Assembly: GCA_037074705.1 (NCBI GenBank)
Contig: CM073590.1
Location: forward strand, 218,146,746 to 218,210,745
Direction of reading: 5' to 3'
DNA: 64,000 nt
Source: Zhengitettix transpicula
Lineage: Eukaryota; Arthropoda; Insecta; Orthoptera; Tetrigidae
This document shows positions 43,098 to 54,709 of the stretch, piece after piece. Both the position numbers and the translations under genes were made by a program. Each line of letters opens with the position of its first letter. The first letter of the stretch is position 1. The notes beneath the pieces are model-generated. The model was not told the DNA's origin. It saw only the letters and a list, made by a program, of their open reading frames with translations, and ran no database searches.

Positions 43098-45366
43098 ATG
43101 AAGTGGACTTCTACTTTCCTTGTCATCGTCATCTCCTTTCTTTTGATGAACGTGTTAGCTACAGGTAAAACCGTCGTAACGCATTTATAGAAACTATTAT
43201 TAACGCTACGAATATTATAACTATATTTTTCAAATTAGTATAAATCTGAAAATAAATACGGTAAACATTTTTCAAATGCATATCCTCTCATAATATTTCT
43301 ATAAGTGTCTGTACAACTTTATTTTAATGTATATTATTTTTTTAAATTTATAGATTTATTTATATGAATGACCAAGTAAATAAATTAAAACTAACCTGTT
43401 TTCATGTCATAAGTTTTTCACATATAAGTGGTTATGTTAAATAGTAATACTATTTTAAAATATATCTCGTCCACGGCAGTTATCAGAGATTGTTCTATCA
43501 TTTTTTTTAAAAAAAACTTGAACCTGATGAGGTCGCAAAATAAGCGACGAAACGTTATTCCATTTTACATTAATAAATTATTTTTTCTAAAATTGTCTGA
43601 TTTTATTATTTACTATTTGTAAAATATTCTCTTTTGAGTATCAGTCGGTAGTTCTCTTGTTCGTACTAATTGTTTTTCCTTTTCGTGTTAAATATATGCA
43701 TATCTTAATTAGTAACAGATTGTTTATTTATAAGATGTGCAATAATATTTTTCTAGAAATTAACGGCAGATTATGCCTACATGAAACAGAAAGTTATCGC
43801 CATGTTCAGGGAACGACATTCTTTATGAAACTTGGCATAATAATACATCAAAATGCTGAAGAATAGCGAAAGTAATTCTTGATCTTACCATGATATCAGT
43901 CTTCCCAATGTAACTTTAATTTATTCTGTTTATTTTATGTGAATGTTTTTAAACTTAGTAATTTTAATCCTCTATTGCCAAACGGTAGCTCGCGAGGATT
44001 TTTCTGAAAGCTCGCTAAAGGTTATCAGACAAAAGAGAGAATAAGTATCCGCTTTCTATTCAGTTATCATATATAGTAATTTTGTTTTTTGTCTGTTTCA
44101 AGGTGGTTATTGTAACACTTGGCGGCATTGAGACATACGTGTATTGTGTACTACTATGTAATTATTATAGATAGATAGATTAATAATTGTTTAATATACT
44201 TTGCAAAAAAAAAAATTAATAGCCCAATGAGAATACTGCCAGGTAGCAAGCAATTAGGTTCGCACAGCTTCAGTCCAGTTTTAGAACGTTTCCACGAATT
44301 ACTTCCGCTATTTATTAAATTCCTTAAGATAGAGGAGATATCCCGAGCTTGACGATCTTGATTGACCCCCAGGAATTTTTTATTTTTAACTTAAAAGCTG
44401 AATATACTAATTTTCAAAAAGCAGGGGAAGGGAAATGAGTTAGTGGATATGATATCAGACATTCAATCATTTTCAGCTAAATTGGAGCTTTGGAAAACAA
44501 ACTTTAGAAATGGAGACGTCAAACAATTTCCTGCCTTGAAGAAAAAACTTGAAAAACACAGATTTTCTCAACCGTTTCCGTGAACCGAATGTCAATGAAG
44601 GCAACTTAAAATTGAATTTTTTTTCTAATTGTGTTGTGAAATTAAGTATGGATTTTTTAGAAATTAAAGTATTAAGTAGGATGCAGTCGAAAGTTTAAAA
44701 ATAAATTTAATTAAAAATGGTTTGTAATCCATTAAATAAAATTGTCTTATGTGTGTATGTACGTGTGTATGATGCTAAAATGGCTGATATTTGAGTCGCA
44801 TGAATATTTTTCGGATTCAAAAAGTTTGATTGTGTTTCTACCGATGTTATCTGTGTTAAATTTCAACCCCTTACATCATGGGTTGGGAGGAACATTAGGG
44901 GTGGGGGTGAAGGGGCGTCATAAGAAAATAACGCTTATACAACCGAGATTGGAATCAAATCCCGGTTATGGATGTCGCTGTGTTTAATTATGACAGCCCG
45001 GGCAACGCCGGCATCCAGCTAGTATGTAAAAAATTGTAATTTTTAAAAAGAATCTTTTTTTCAACTTAAATTTTGAGACAGAGGAGGTATCTCGTCAAAC
45101 ACTTTCTAAATGTGTAAGTAGCTCCCGGGGTTGGCGAGTTTGGCGACCCTTGCTCTATTTTATTAAATGGTAGCTATATATTTTGCTTAATTAATTCGTT
45201 TATTAAATAGTTTTTCAACTTGGCGATAACTTGTTTTTCAGTTAGTACAGCTTCGATCCCTGGAAGGCAGCGACGACAAATCGGAGGAGCAGCGGCAGCA
45301 GCGGCTGCGGCAGCTGGAGGAGCGGCAGCTGCGGCTGCTGCAGCTGCAGCAGGATGGGGGAGATAA
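43098..45366 (+). CDS. Poly-Ala secreted prepropeptide ending GWGR, two exons, 63 aa
   Basis: Exon 1 (43098-43164) encodes a 22-residue signal peptide, MKWTSTFLVIVISFLLMNVL plus AT, and ends at CTACAG before GTAAAA in phase 1. Exon 2 (45242-45366) follows CTTGTTTTTCAG. Residues 23-34 are a propeptide ending R31-Q-R-R34, a furin-type site. The product is Q35-I-G-G, nine alanines (39-47), Gly-Gly, ten alanines (50-59), then GWGR. Gly62-Arg63 is an amidation signal, predicting a pyroglutamyl peptide with Trp61-amide. Alanine codons mix GCA, GCG and GCT. AATAAA at 45520 lies about 155 bases past the stop. A second acceptor nine bases in (GTACAG) would drop three residues without changing frame. 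The 2.1 kb intron contains a Helitron-like 3' end. A long hydrophobic helix is expected; the function is unknown. Confidence 0.8.
43520..43615 (+). repeat. Penelope-like terminal fragment, intronic
   Basis: CCTGATGAGGTCGCAAAATA then AGCGACGAAACGTTATTCC matches the arms of the 28.2 kb inverted repeat. It is a single copy here, in the intron of the 43098-45366 gene. Confidence 0.5.
44740..45022 (+). mobile_element. Helitron-like 3' end, intronic
   Basis: The unit shares TTTCTACCGATGTTATCTGT, CCCCTTACATCATGGG and AATAACGCTTATACAACCGA with the 21.3-22.2 kb array. It ends in GCCCGGGCAACGCCGGC, then ATCCAGCTAG followed by T. The hairpin plus CTAG-T end fits the Helitron rule better than the 22.2 kb copy does. 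Confidence 0.65.
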
Positions 45367-45519
45367 TAATATCTTAACACAAACCTACAACAAGAAAGTA
45401 ATCACATCGCACGTTGTTCAACTTTTTTTAAATTTATTATTTAAAGTATTCGTTTTTATGTAACTCGAACTAAAACTAATTGACACAATTTTGTGTTTGT
45501 TAAACGTTTCAGTTTTATA

Positions 45520-45525
45520 AATAAA
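45520..45525 (+). terminator. Polyadenylation signal of the 43098-45366 gene
   Basis: AATAAA lies about 155 bases after the stop codon. Confidence 0.5.
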
Positions 45526-45918
45526 AGTTTTTCGCAGATCATTGAATTTTCTTGTAATAAAAATATCCTATAGTTGTATTATACACTTAGAATTGAACGT
45601 CACCAAAATTATTCATAATCAACTCTACAAGTTGCGTATAACAAAATTATTCAACTTTTCATACCAGGTTCTTTTGAAACGTTTTCAAGACTCAGTTAAA
45701 ATAATGATTACATCTAAACGTTCTGCATAATTCATTTCAAAATTCAACAAAATATTGTTTAAAATTTAGTACGTTATTAGCAGAGTCTACCAAAATTTTA
45801 ATTTCTCATTTAGATAGCTTTCTAGATTGTGTCATATTCATCCTGAGATTCTTTCAGAGTCAAAATTATTGAAAAATTAATTTAAGACTTGTAAAATGTA
45901 AAATGCCTGCCTGCTGTG

Positions 45919-46056
45919 ATGAAGTGGAAAACGTTATTACGTCGCTTCACATGGGCATGTATGTTTGTGCTCGTCCTGGTCACGAAAACTGGGGTTAACA
46001 CTGTCGGAGAATCGACACTCCGACCACGTGTCCTAAAAACAGAATGTGTCATGTAA
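45919..46056 (+). CDS. Candidate 45-aa secreted peptide
   Basis: A plus-strand ORF begins MKWKTLLRRFTWACMFVLVL, signal-peptide-like and sharing the MKW start of the gene 0.55 kb upstream. It continues VTKTGVNTVGESTLRPRVLK then TECVM. GC is raised over the ORF, and AATAAA at 46099 lies 43 bases past the stop. There is no good TATA box, no phase-1 donor after the signal, and no Ala run. A longer 98-codon frame on the minus strand covers the same place. It may be a diverged single-exon relative or a chance frame. Confidence 0.3.
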   Translation: MKWKTLLRRFTWACMFVLVLVTKTGVNTVGESTLRPRVLKTECVM

Positions 46057-46109
46057 GGTGACAGTCTGGCACTCGTCTCGATAGACGTTGAGCCAAAGAA
46101 TAAAAATAC

Positions 46110-48030
46110 AAAATAAAATAAATATTTATAAAAACTTGATGGTCTATTGATATTAGTGCCGATACTGGCATTCGTCAAGGGATCCTACATGGATTTAAGT
46201 ATACGGCATCCAACTGAAGAAATAAATATCCCTGCTTAAGATTTTTATCCCAACTAATTAATTTAACGTTAAAATAATTTTTCCTATAACACATTAATAA
46301 TACCAATATTTCGTGACGTCTGAGCAGACATTTTGTTACTCTTGCTACAGCTAGATAATAAATCACTAGACATATGTATCAATTCAATCGGTAGCTTTGC
46401 AGAATAATGGTGAGATATAATAATATTTTCCTGTATTTTATGATGTTCAAAGGGATCATCTGACATCCACTTCGTAATGTCGACTTAACGTTATTAAAAT
46501 TGTTTCTCAATTTGTTTTCACTTCACCAGTATATTTATTTAATATTTCAATTTTAATTTACAGTCATATAAACATTAGATCCTTCATTTTTACCATCTCC
46601 TATTGCTTCTATTTTGGATAAATTGATTCATTACGTCCGTCTCTGTCTTCAGGTTCAACTTTTACCCTCCACGGTTTCTTTCATGTCTACAAATGCAATT
46701 TGCTGCATATCCAACCACATTTCTTCATAGTGTTATAATATTTCATCCTTGGACCCGGAAGAAACCTAGACTAAGATCGTTTGTCAAAAATTTGTCCTGA
46801 CATTTTAGCCACAGCTTCTATCCTTACTCTGAAACTGTTTAAGAAACATTCCATTAAATTTGATGTCCCATTTATTATTATCAATCAATATTAAAACAAT
46901 TGCAAAACTCGACACTAATTAGTTGTACTTTTTATAAATTTAGTCCTGAATGAATACCTGCAATAACTCATTTGCGACTTCTTTAAAAAACTCATAATAT
47001 AGTAAAATGATACATTTTGTTACAGGAATAATACTAGATTCTGTCATTTATTCACGTTTTATTTTAAATACTTAGAAATATAATTTACAAAGACGTCCAT
47101 ATATATTTATGCACATACCAACTACAATTCTTAGGACTTAAACAATAAAATAGTTGAGTTATATTGTACAAATGGATATGTATATATTCATATTAACTAC
47201 AGTCTTCATATCTTTTTGGCTAAAAGCCCAATGCACCAAAAATTAAAAAATACAAATATATACGTGTATTTACATTTGCTTAGAAAGGTAAGATTGTCTT
47301 CCATTACTTGTTATAAACATACAGATTTCACGGTTTTCAATCCCAAACATTATGCATTATGAGAAGATTCTGAATAATAGATTTTATAGTAGCAGAATAA
47401 TCAATTAATAATTTATGTTAAAAGGTATTCCATGATATTTTATTAATTGTAAATACCCAAGTTGTTATTAAATGAGAAACTTTTAAAACAAGTTATTTTG
47501 GATATTTATTCTTACTAGCAGCGATACTTGCATTTTACTAAATAAAGTTACAGCTAAGCAAATAGAATATATTCACCGGGCTTGTAATCACAGAACTCAT
47601 TAAGCAAATATTTGATTCAAAAGTAAAATTGAAGCAAAGGCTAAAGAATAATTTGGACATACAGAAATAAAGTCTTCCTTGTCGTCTTCGTAGTTTAATT
47701 CTTACTGGTAGATGTGTTAAAAATGTGGAAAAGAAAAGGGTAAGCAGATAACGAAAATACATCTCATTTTTTCAACCTATCTAATGTTTAATTTGAAACA
47801 ATTTAATGGGTTCAGGTCTCATAAAAGTATATCAATTTTATTAGAAAATTATACATATCTAATAAATGAACTCACAAGACGTGATTTCGTAGAATCATAT
47901 TCATTATTCTCTCAAACAATTTTCTCCGATCTTTAACTACAAGAATTTCTACATACTTTTGTCTTGATTATGAATATATTTTACGAAACTCAACTGGGTC
48001 AAAAAGTTCTGTATGTTAGGGAACAATTAG
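46110..48030. other. AT-rich DNA, downstream flank of the 48.0 kb gene
   Basis: The right part probably includes the 3' UTR of the minus-strand gene ending at 48033. Nothing else was recognised. Confidence 0.4.
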
Positions 48031-48032
48031 AT

Positions 48033-50468
48033 CTAATTTGTGAATGGCTCCGATGAAACGGATATGATAGGAACTGGCTTAAGAATAATATGGTTATTGT
48101 TCTTGTTTTTCTCGCTGTTGTCGTTGTTATTCCCTGACGGGGGTAAGTTGCTGGGGACGGGGATGAAGGCCGATTTTGGCGCAACGTTTTCATCTTCGTC
48201 GTCTCCACACTTGTTGTTCTTTTCCAGCAAGTCGGAAATAGCTGCTTCCAGCTCACTGAGAGACGGGGTAGTGGAAGATCTGCCGCTGTTGAGACCTGAG
48301 CTGTCAGGTGGACAGATGGTCGAACGCTTCCGCTTCTGCCACTTCTCAACCTCGTCCTTTAGATCCAAGGGCAATCCCAACTCCTTCAGTATATCCTCCG
48401 CATCTCCGTCCGTCAGAACCCTGTTGGAAGACTCGCAGAACTCGTTCAGGACTCTGTGCAATTTCTCTGGAGTTTCCTTCTCTCCGTGACTGACGTGACC
48501 CGTCGTGAGGATGCACGTCGGAGTTCCCGATCTCGTTAACTTGCTGCTCGCTTCATCCACCTCCAAGTAATCCATGGGCTCAGGGGACGGAGGTGGCGTT
48601 TTGCTCTCCGTGGACGTTTTCTTCTCAATCGCGTCACTCGGTGCCTTTCTATCTCCCTCAGCCTTAAAATTCAAGTCACGTTTCGAACTGAAGTCGTAGA
48701 CGATAGTTTTCAATTCTTCGTCGACTTTGTCCATCTCACCATCCTCGACTTCTTTTTCAAACCAGCCTACAACTTCTTCGTCGTCAAAGAATCTATTCGC
48801 TGTTTCATGTTCCGGAACGACCGTCTTTCCTTCGTCTTCCAACTTTTTATTCTTAACTTCAGTTTTCTTTGAATCAGTTTTCTCATCAGTGGGTTTCGTA
48901 TCGCGTTGGCTGTCGATACTTGCTGAGAAGGACCTTCTGTCAGAGGAAGGCGACGATGTGTCTCCGCTCTTTTTCCTCTTCCTCGGAAGCTGGTGTGTGG
49001 GTGAAAGAGGGGGCCCTTCCCCAGGGCTGATCGGGTGTTCTATGACGCCTAACCCCCAGTCGTCGTCCACCGAATCATCATCCGAATCCGCTGCGCTGCG
49101 GCTGAGCTGGTCCACGATCTGCTCCGCAGCTATGGAGCTGAAACTCCTGCATCGACGTAGGTACGTTTCAAGACGCTCAAGAGTGGCTTCAGAAACTGAA
49201 TTCATGCTAGCTCCGAGGCTCGGATTTTCCGGCTTCAACAAACACTTGTTGTCGTTCTTGACGTTGATTTCCAACTCTTCGTAGTTGGGGAGGGACACGG
49301 TGGAGATGTTTCTGTGTCTCGGTTTTAGGAGCTGACTGTCGTCGATGGATGGCTTCACGATGGCGGAGATGCTACGATGAGGAGGGTGGGGCGGCTTCGG
49401 GGGCGGCGTCAGAGTGGGCGTACTGACAGCGGCGGCCCCCGTCCTCCTACTACGCTTCTTACGCGGAGGCGGCACTGGTGTTTTAGATGTAGGTTCTTGG
49501 GGAACCTCGAGCGGCACATTTTGCCACTCGGATGCTTTGACGGAGCGAGGAGGCGGTAAGACGTGTACCGGCTCGATCACCGAGGGTCTGCAATATAAAT
49601 AAACTTTCATTAGATTTGCAGGTAATGAAAAATTTATGGATTTTGTAATTATGAACAACGAAATTAGCGTTACGATAGGAACAAATTATAAATGAAAAAG
49701 AAATGTCTAGGAGTATTTAGGCTTGTTAAAATTCCACATTGAAATAAATGTCGAGTTATGAAGGACCTGTGACTGCAAACCACGTTGAGCGAAGACAATA
49801 GAGATGCTGATGCTACACTTACTCTCCCTCTCAGTAGATGCTTAATAAATAATGGTAGAGGATCAATAAATAAACCAACCAAAGGTTAAGAGTGTCGAGT
49901 CCGTAATCCCCTTGGGCTTTTACGGATATACCCGTTTTAGTTTTAAATCGTAGTTAATTGCAAACAATTTGATCCATAGCGTGATATAACATTCATGCTA
50001 ATATAAGGTTATTTTCAAAAAACCTATTTAACACTGATTCCTGTTAATAGCTGAAAATATAAAATCTACTGTATTTCTTTGAAAGAACGAATGTGTTTCA
50101 TTTTTATATTTCTATAATGTTAACTTCGATAATCGTTACTAGTAAGTTTATTTTAAAAAGCAAGGATTTTCAAACCCCACGCAATAACAAAACATCATAG
50201 TTGCCAATAAACTATTCTATGAATAGCGAAAATTAATTTGCGAGACTTGGGACCCGTACATGTAACTCCAGCTTGCCGAAAACTGGTTCCTTGGTTTTCA
50301 TTAAAGCGAATAAAATGTTTTCATTAAAAAAATTGATTTGATTTCCACCAAACGTAATAACTAATAAATGGGAAATGACATTAGATAGTTGAAAATAATC
50401 ACTTACTTGTCCAAAGATAAGCTACGAGACAGCCTCGGCGGTGGAACATTCTTTCCATTAGTATACAC
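48033..50468 (-). CDS. Last two exons of a proline-rich, charged, disordered intracellular protein (partial)
   Basis: The penultimate exon (50468-50407) lies between CTGTTTCAG and GTAAGT and encodes VYTNGKNVPPPRLSRSLSLD. The terminal exon (49587-48033) follows TTTATATTGCAG, completes a Lys codon in matching phase, and encodes 517 more residues to a TAG. The protein has PPPR and VLPPPRS runs, a basic RKKRSRR, PTLTPPPKPPHPPHR, which is a plausible SH3- or profilin-type ligand, an acidic DSDDDSVDDDWGLGV segment, Ser/Thr-Pro stretches, a charged E/K-rich middle, and a conserved-looking helical stretch near the end (LHRVLNEFCESSNRVLTDGD then AEDILKELGLPLDLKDEVEK). It has no signal peptide or membrane segment, so a cytoplasmic scaffold or regulator is inferred. 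I do not recognise the family. The upstream exons lie beyond 50.5 kb and were not found. Confidence 0.85.
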
Positions 50469-50479
50469 CTGAAACAGAA

Positions 50480-51470
50480 AAATACGAAATATAAGTATAA
50501 GACAAATGCCAAAAAGATAAAATGAATTATATTAATTTAAATAACAGATACAATATAAATCGTATTATTAAGGTAAAAGTTTAAAAATAATAATAGTTAT
50601 TTAATGACGTACATAAACGGTTTTTTAGTTACATATTAAGGGTTAAATAATTGCAATGACAGTTCGAAAAAACGAGAAAATTCATGCAAAATAAGTAAGA
50701 TGAAATATCATCCAGAAATTCCAAAGTATGTGACCGTTTTCATCGCTTAATAATTGTTATTGTACTTCCGTATCCATACATCAGAAACCGTAAGTCAGTC
50801 TCCAGAATTAAATCCAGAGGATCAAAATCAACATAACTAATAATCTAAGAATGTTCCTTATAATAACGTATTTTACTGGCTTGTGGAGAGAAAGGCTTAA
50901 AAAGAATCTCCGTGTAAGTTTCATTCACTGTATTTATAACTCAATTCCTGCATTTTCTACTCCACTTTTACCAATGATTTTTACGACAAAGTGTATTAAC
51001 CTGGTGTATAATGAGGAACTGTTCAGAGATCTAAATTGTGATTATAAAACAAAAATATAAAATTATACTATAAATATCTTATTTGCATAATTCAATAAAG
51101 AATTACATGAAAATATGGGATTACAATACATATAAATACGTCATTAGTTCTGATTTCATTACATGATAATGAATTACATTTACTAGATGTCTAAATCTGG
51201 GTAAATTACATAATATTGAAATTCATAAAAGAACCATAGTTATGGGTGTTACTTTAAAAATATTTTTTTAAAAAACAGTATGATAAAAGGAGCAAATTAC
51301 AATTATTCCTAATTAGTTGTAATTGTTTCTGATTAAAAAATAGCGGCAGATTACTTCAAACAAAATACGTGAAACGGGTCTAACTATTTTCATGGAATTG
51401 AATTTTATCTAACAACAAAGCTTGAGTCGAAGTTATATAGTTTACGGCGGAAGTATTATTTTGACGTGAG
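50480..51470 (-). other. AT-rich intron or upstream DNA of the 48.0 kb gene
   Basis: No further exon with matching splice sites was recognised on the minus strand. Confidence 0.4.
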
Positions 51471-51760
51471 CCTGATAAATGGCGAACTGGGAGGGAAACG
51501 TGACAATGTGGACGCGTCTCATTATTGACGTCGTATTGTCGATAGAGCGCTAACGACGACGCACTACGGCAATTAGCGGCCAGAAAGAACGCTTCGCTCG
51601 TTCATTATCCGCGTCGGAACAGGAAATAATCCCACGGGTAACTGGTAAAAAAAAATTGTCGAAGAGACCACAACCGATCGTTCTTCGCGAGACCGGCGAG
51701 TCCGCATTGTACCAACTTTAGGCACGACGACCGCAAAGTAATTCCAACTAGTGTTTTCAT
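51470..51760. other. GC- and CpG-richer island in AT-rich DNA
   Basis: This stretch has clustered CG dinucleotides (for example CTAACGACGACGCACTACGG and CGTTCTTCGCGAGACCGGCG) in a surrounding of about 30% GC. It lies upstream of the known exons of the minus-strand gene. A promoter, enhancer or noncoding first exon is possible; a 44-codon minus-strand frame inside it is not convincing. Confidence 0.35.
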
Positions 51761-51780
51761 AACATTAACTCGGACAGCTT

Positions 51781-51912
51781 AATTCTATTGGTCTACCTCA
51801 TTCCCGTATAGTCTACTAACAGTTTCTTTTTCTACATAGTCGAGACAACAACACAATCGACGGTGTACCTTGTACCCACGCGTTCTACTCAGTGAAAGGT
51901 AATTCAGGCAAT
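51781..51912. repeat. 132-base direct repeat, copy 1
   Basis: The segment from TATTGGTCTACCTCATTC to AAAGGTAATTCAGGCAAT recurs at 52721-52852 with roughly 10 differences, about 0.94 kb away. It could be the ends of an element, a segmental duplication, or duplicated regulatory DNA. Confidence 0.85.
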
Positions 51913-52720
51913 TAACGACATGGGTTTAACAATTTAAGAAAAATTATCACACACACAGATATAAATATAAATCGTTGAAAAAATTATGATTTTTATTTAA
52001 AATCTTTTTCACTCTTTTACATACAACATCTGGGGGATTCATTACTTAATTAACGGATTAAAATTAATCATTATTCTGATAACGCATTCTTATACCTTAT
52101 TTTACGTATTCCCATAAAGTAAAATATGGTTGTGTAAAGGATGGTATGAGGTACCTAATTCACAATCTTAATAATAAATCATATAATAAACAACGGTAAT
52201 ATATGGACCAGAAGGGTGTATATGTGGAAAAAATGAGTTGAATTATTTTAGAAAAAAAACATTGCCGTTTGAACAAAAAACATTTTTTGAACTTTAAAGG
52301 TGCCCAACAATAGCGAGTAATATAAGGTTTTGTACGATTGTGGGATTTAAAACAGATCAAACTAAATTGTATATTTATTTTGAGTTGTATTATTGTTCAT
52401 TTGAAAAACATGATCAAAGAAGATGAGACTGAAAACTCGGAAAAACTGGACATCATCTGGACGAATTAAAACCATTCTTGGGAAAAGGAGAATATTTTTT
52501 GGATTAAGACAGGTTCGGTGTGCATGCTGTAGTCTCTAAAAATTTTATTTCTGAGGTGAATGTGAATTGCCCAATTTGAAGACCTGAACAAAATTTGGTA
52601 AGCATAGTTGGCCGATGAACTCTAGGCTGCACAAGCAACGATTTGTCGGTCTGTGTTGTTCCCTGATGACATAAATTTTGCTTTGTGTAGATTAGTTTTG
52701 TCTTAAGTCAACAAAACAAT

Positions 52721-52852
52721 TATTCTATTGGTCTACGTCATTCGAGTATAGTATACAAACAGTTTCTTTTTCTCCATAGTCGAGATAACAACACAATCGA
52801 CGGTGTACCTTGTACCCACGCGTTCTACTAAGTGAAAGGTAATTCAGGCAAT
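52721..52852. repeat. 132-base direct repeat, copy 2
   Basis: The same orientation as 51781-51912. The block CACAATCGACGGTGTACCTT then GTACCCACGCGTTCTACT is identical in both copies. Confidence 0.85.
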
Positions 52853-52859
52853 AAATCTG

Positions 52860-54700
52860 AAAAATAGGTCCAACTCTAGCGGTAACTACACGGAAAATGG
52901 CCGATGTAAGGTGTCTTTTAAATCTTTTGTTATATAACCGCTGGAATTTTTAACGCTCAACGACAATTATCGATATAAATTAATTAACCAGCCAAATTTG
53001 TCAGAATTATATTTTAATAAGAAAATAGAACATATTAATAGAATAAAAATTGACACGTTTATTCCTTTTTTGACACAAAAATGTGAAAATAAAAATTTTT
53101 ACAGTCTGAATTTATTTATTATTCTAAAAATTTATAAACATGATATTTATAATACAGTTCTGTAAAAATGTATTGATATTCAGACTTGTAAATTTGTTAT
53201 ATTTAAGCCTGAAGAGATTCCAAGAAAAGAAAGAACCTTCATGTCAATTTCCATTTATTAATTTTTTGCTAATTTTTATTTTATTAAAATATAAATCTAG
53301 CAAATTTGGCTAGTTTATTCATTTATAATTCAATAATATATTATTATAACTATTAATTAATCAGAAAGATAGCCATTTCAGGCAAAATAACTGATGTGGT
53401 ATTTATATTATCGCTTATTTGTACTGAATTGGCTATCTTTCTTATTAATTATTTCAATCAGACGTAATTTTTTTTTCATTATAAGTATTAATTATCAGTA
53501 TAATTCCAAGGGGAAAAAATGGAGATAGTATCTTTAACTAAATAAGTACAAGACTGTTGGTTTGTTTTTATTTGGTTGGTGAATTCCGACAGTTGGTCAT
53601 TCCCCGACAGTTTCGTGGAAGTTATAACTTTTTAGAATCACGATCTGAAATTTAAAAAAGTTCCTTTGTTTATAGTTTTTCTCTAAAACCGCTTGCTACT
53701 TAGGACGCAGAACTTGAGATTGGTCTCTGTATTTGTGAAGATAGAAAAAGCAGCAGAAAGTCAATCATAGGGAAAATGTAACTATAGTGTGAAGAGAGCG
53801 ATCTAGAGTTGTTCTTCCAGAAGCAACAGTATTATGGTTTGTGGTTAACCACTAACACTTCTGCAACTCCGCCGTGTCTGGATTTAAGATTGCTGACAAG
53901 ACTGTCCCCATATCCGTCGTACAACTAAGGTTACACACACTCACGGTGTCTCGTGATTGTGCACCATAAACAGAATATCAGTTACATTTTACAATAACTG
54001 GTAATAATAATGGGTATTGAGTATAGAACTATAAATATAGAGAACATTAAATTTTCAATCCACAAAATGCGCTTTTTTAAATCACATTTTGTGCAGAATA
54101 TGTAAGATGAATTAATTAATCCACATATTAAATACATCAGACACGTCTCTTAGTTGATCGATTCCTTAAGAATTGTCTGATTCACTTATATGATAATGGC
54201 ATGAAATTAAGCCGAAATGTGTTACAGACTTCTCTATAATTCCAATAAATTTTTTCATTATTTGTTATTATTTACATCAGAAAGGACCGTTTCTATGCAG
54301 TATAAATACATCTATTTTATCAACTCTCCACCTTTTTTCCGAAAATTGTTTAACTAAAAATGTAAGAACGGTTGTTGGTACGTGAAAAAATATATATTTC
54401 TCTCCTGACAATCGTCTGGAATGGAGCCAGACTGGTTCATTCATTACTCACCAGTGTGGATTCTATTGAAGCTTAAAGATCAAGGATTGATATTTGTCAA
54501 CCTGCACGTTAAAGCCAAGGGCATTTACGCAACAAGACAGGACGTAACAAATCCGTGTTTAATGAAAAGGCTTACCGGTATGGAGCAAATACTATGGCAC
54601 ATGAACAAACGACCTGAGTATCCATTGTTCGACATTTCTTTTCTAGAACATAGATAAGATATCAACAATTATAATAATCTGACTTATTTTTTCAAAATAA
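52860..54700. other. AT-rich DNA
   Basis: TGAATTGGCTATCTTTCTTA at 53430 is a Penelope-type tail fragment. A 78-codon plus-strand frame at 54421 (MEPDWFIHYSPVWILLKLKD and on) reads fairly well but lacks splice sites, signal or family. No gene is called. Confidence 0.35.
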
Positions 54701-54709
54701 ATGTTAAAA

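Noticed and set aside
42902..43190. Two overlapping plus-strand ORFs
   Set aside because: They are out-of-frame shadows over the promoter and signal exon of the 43098-45366 gene.
45882..46178. 98-codon minus-strand ORF
   Set aside because: It covers the plus-strand 45-codon candidate. It has no signal peptide or splice sites, and neither strand can be confirmed without transcripts.
48727..49284. 185-codon plus-strand ORF
   Set aside because: It is antisense to the strongly coding minus-strand exon and is Ser/Phe-rich, as expected from complementing Asp/Glu/Lys-rich codons.
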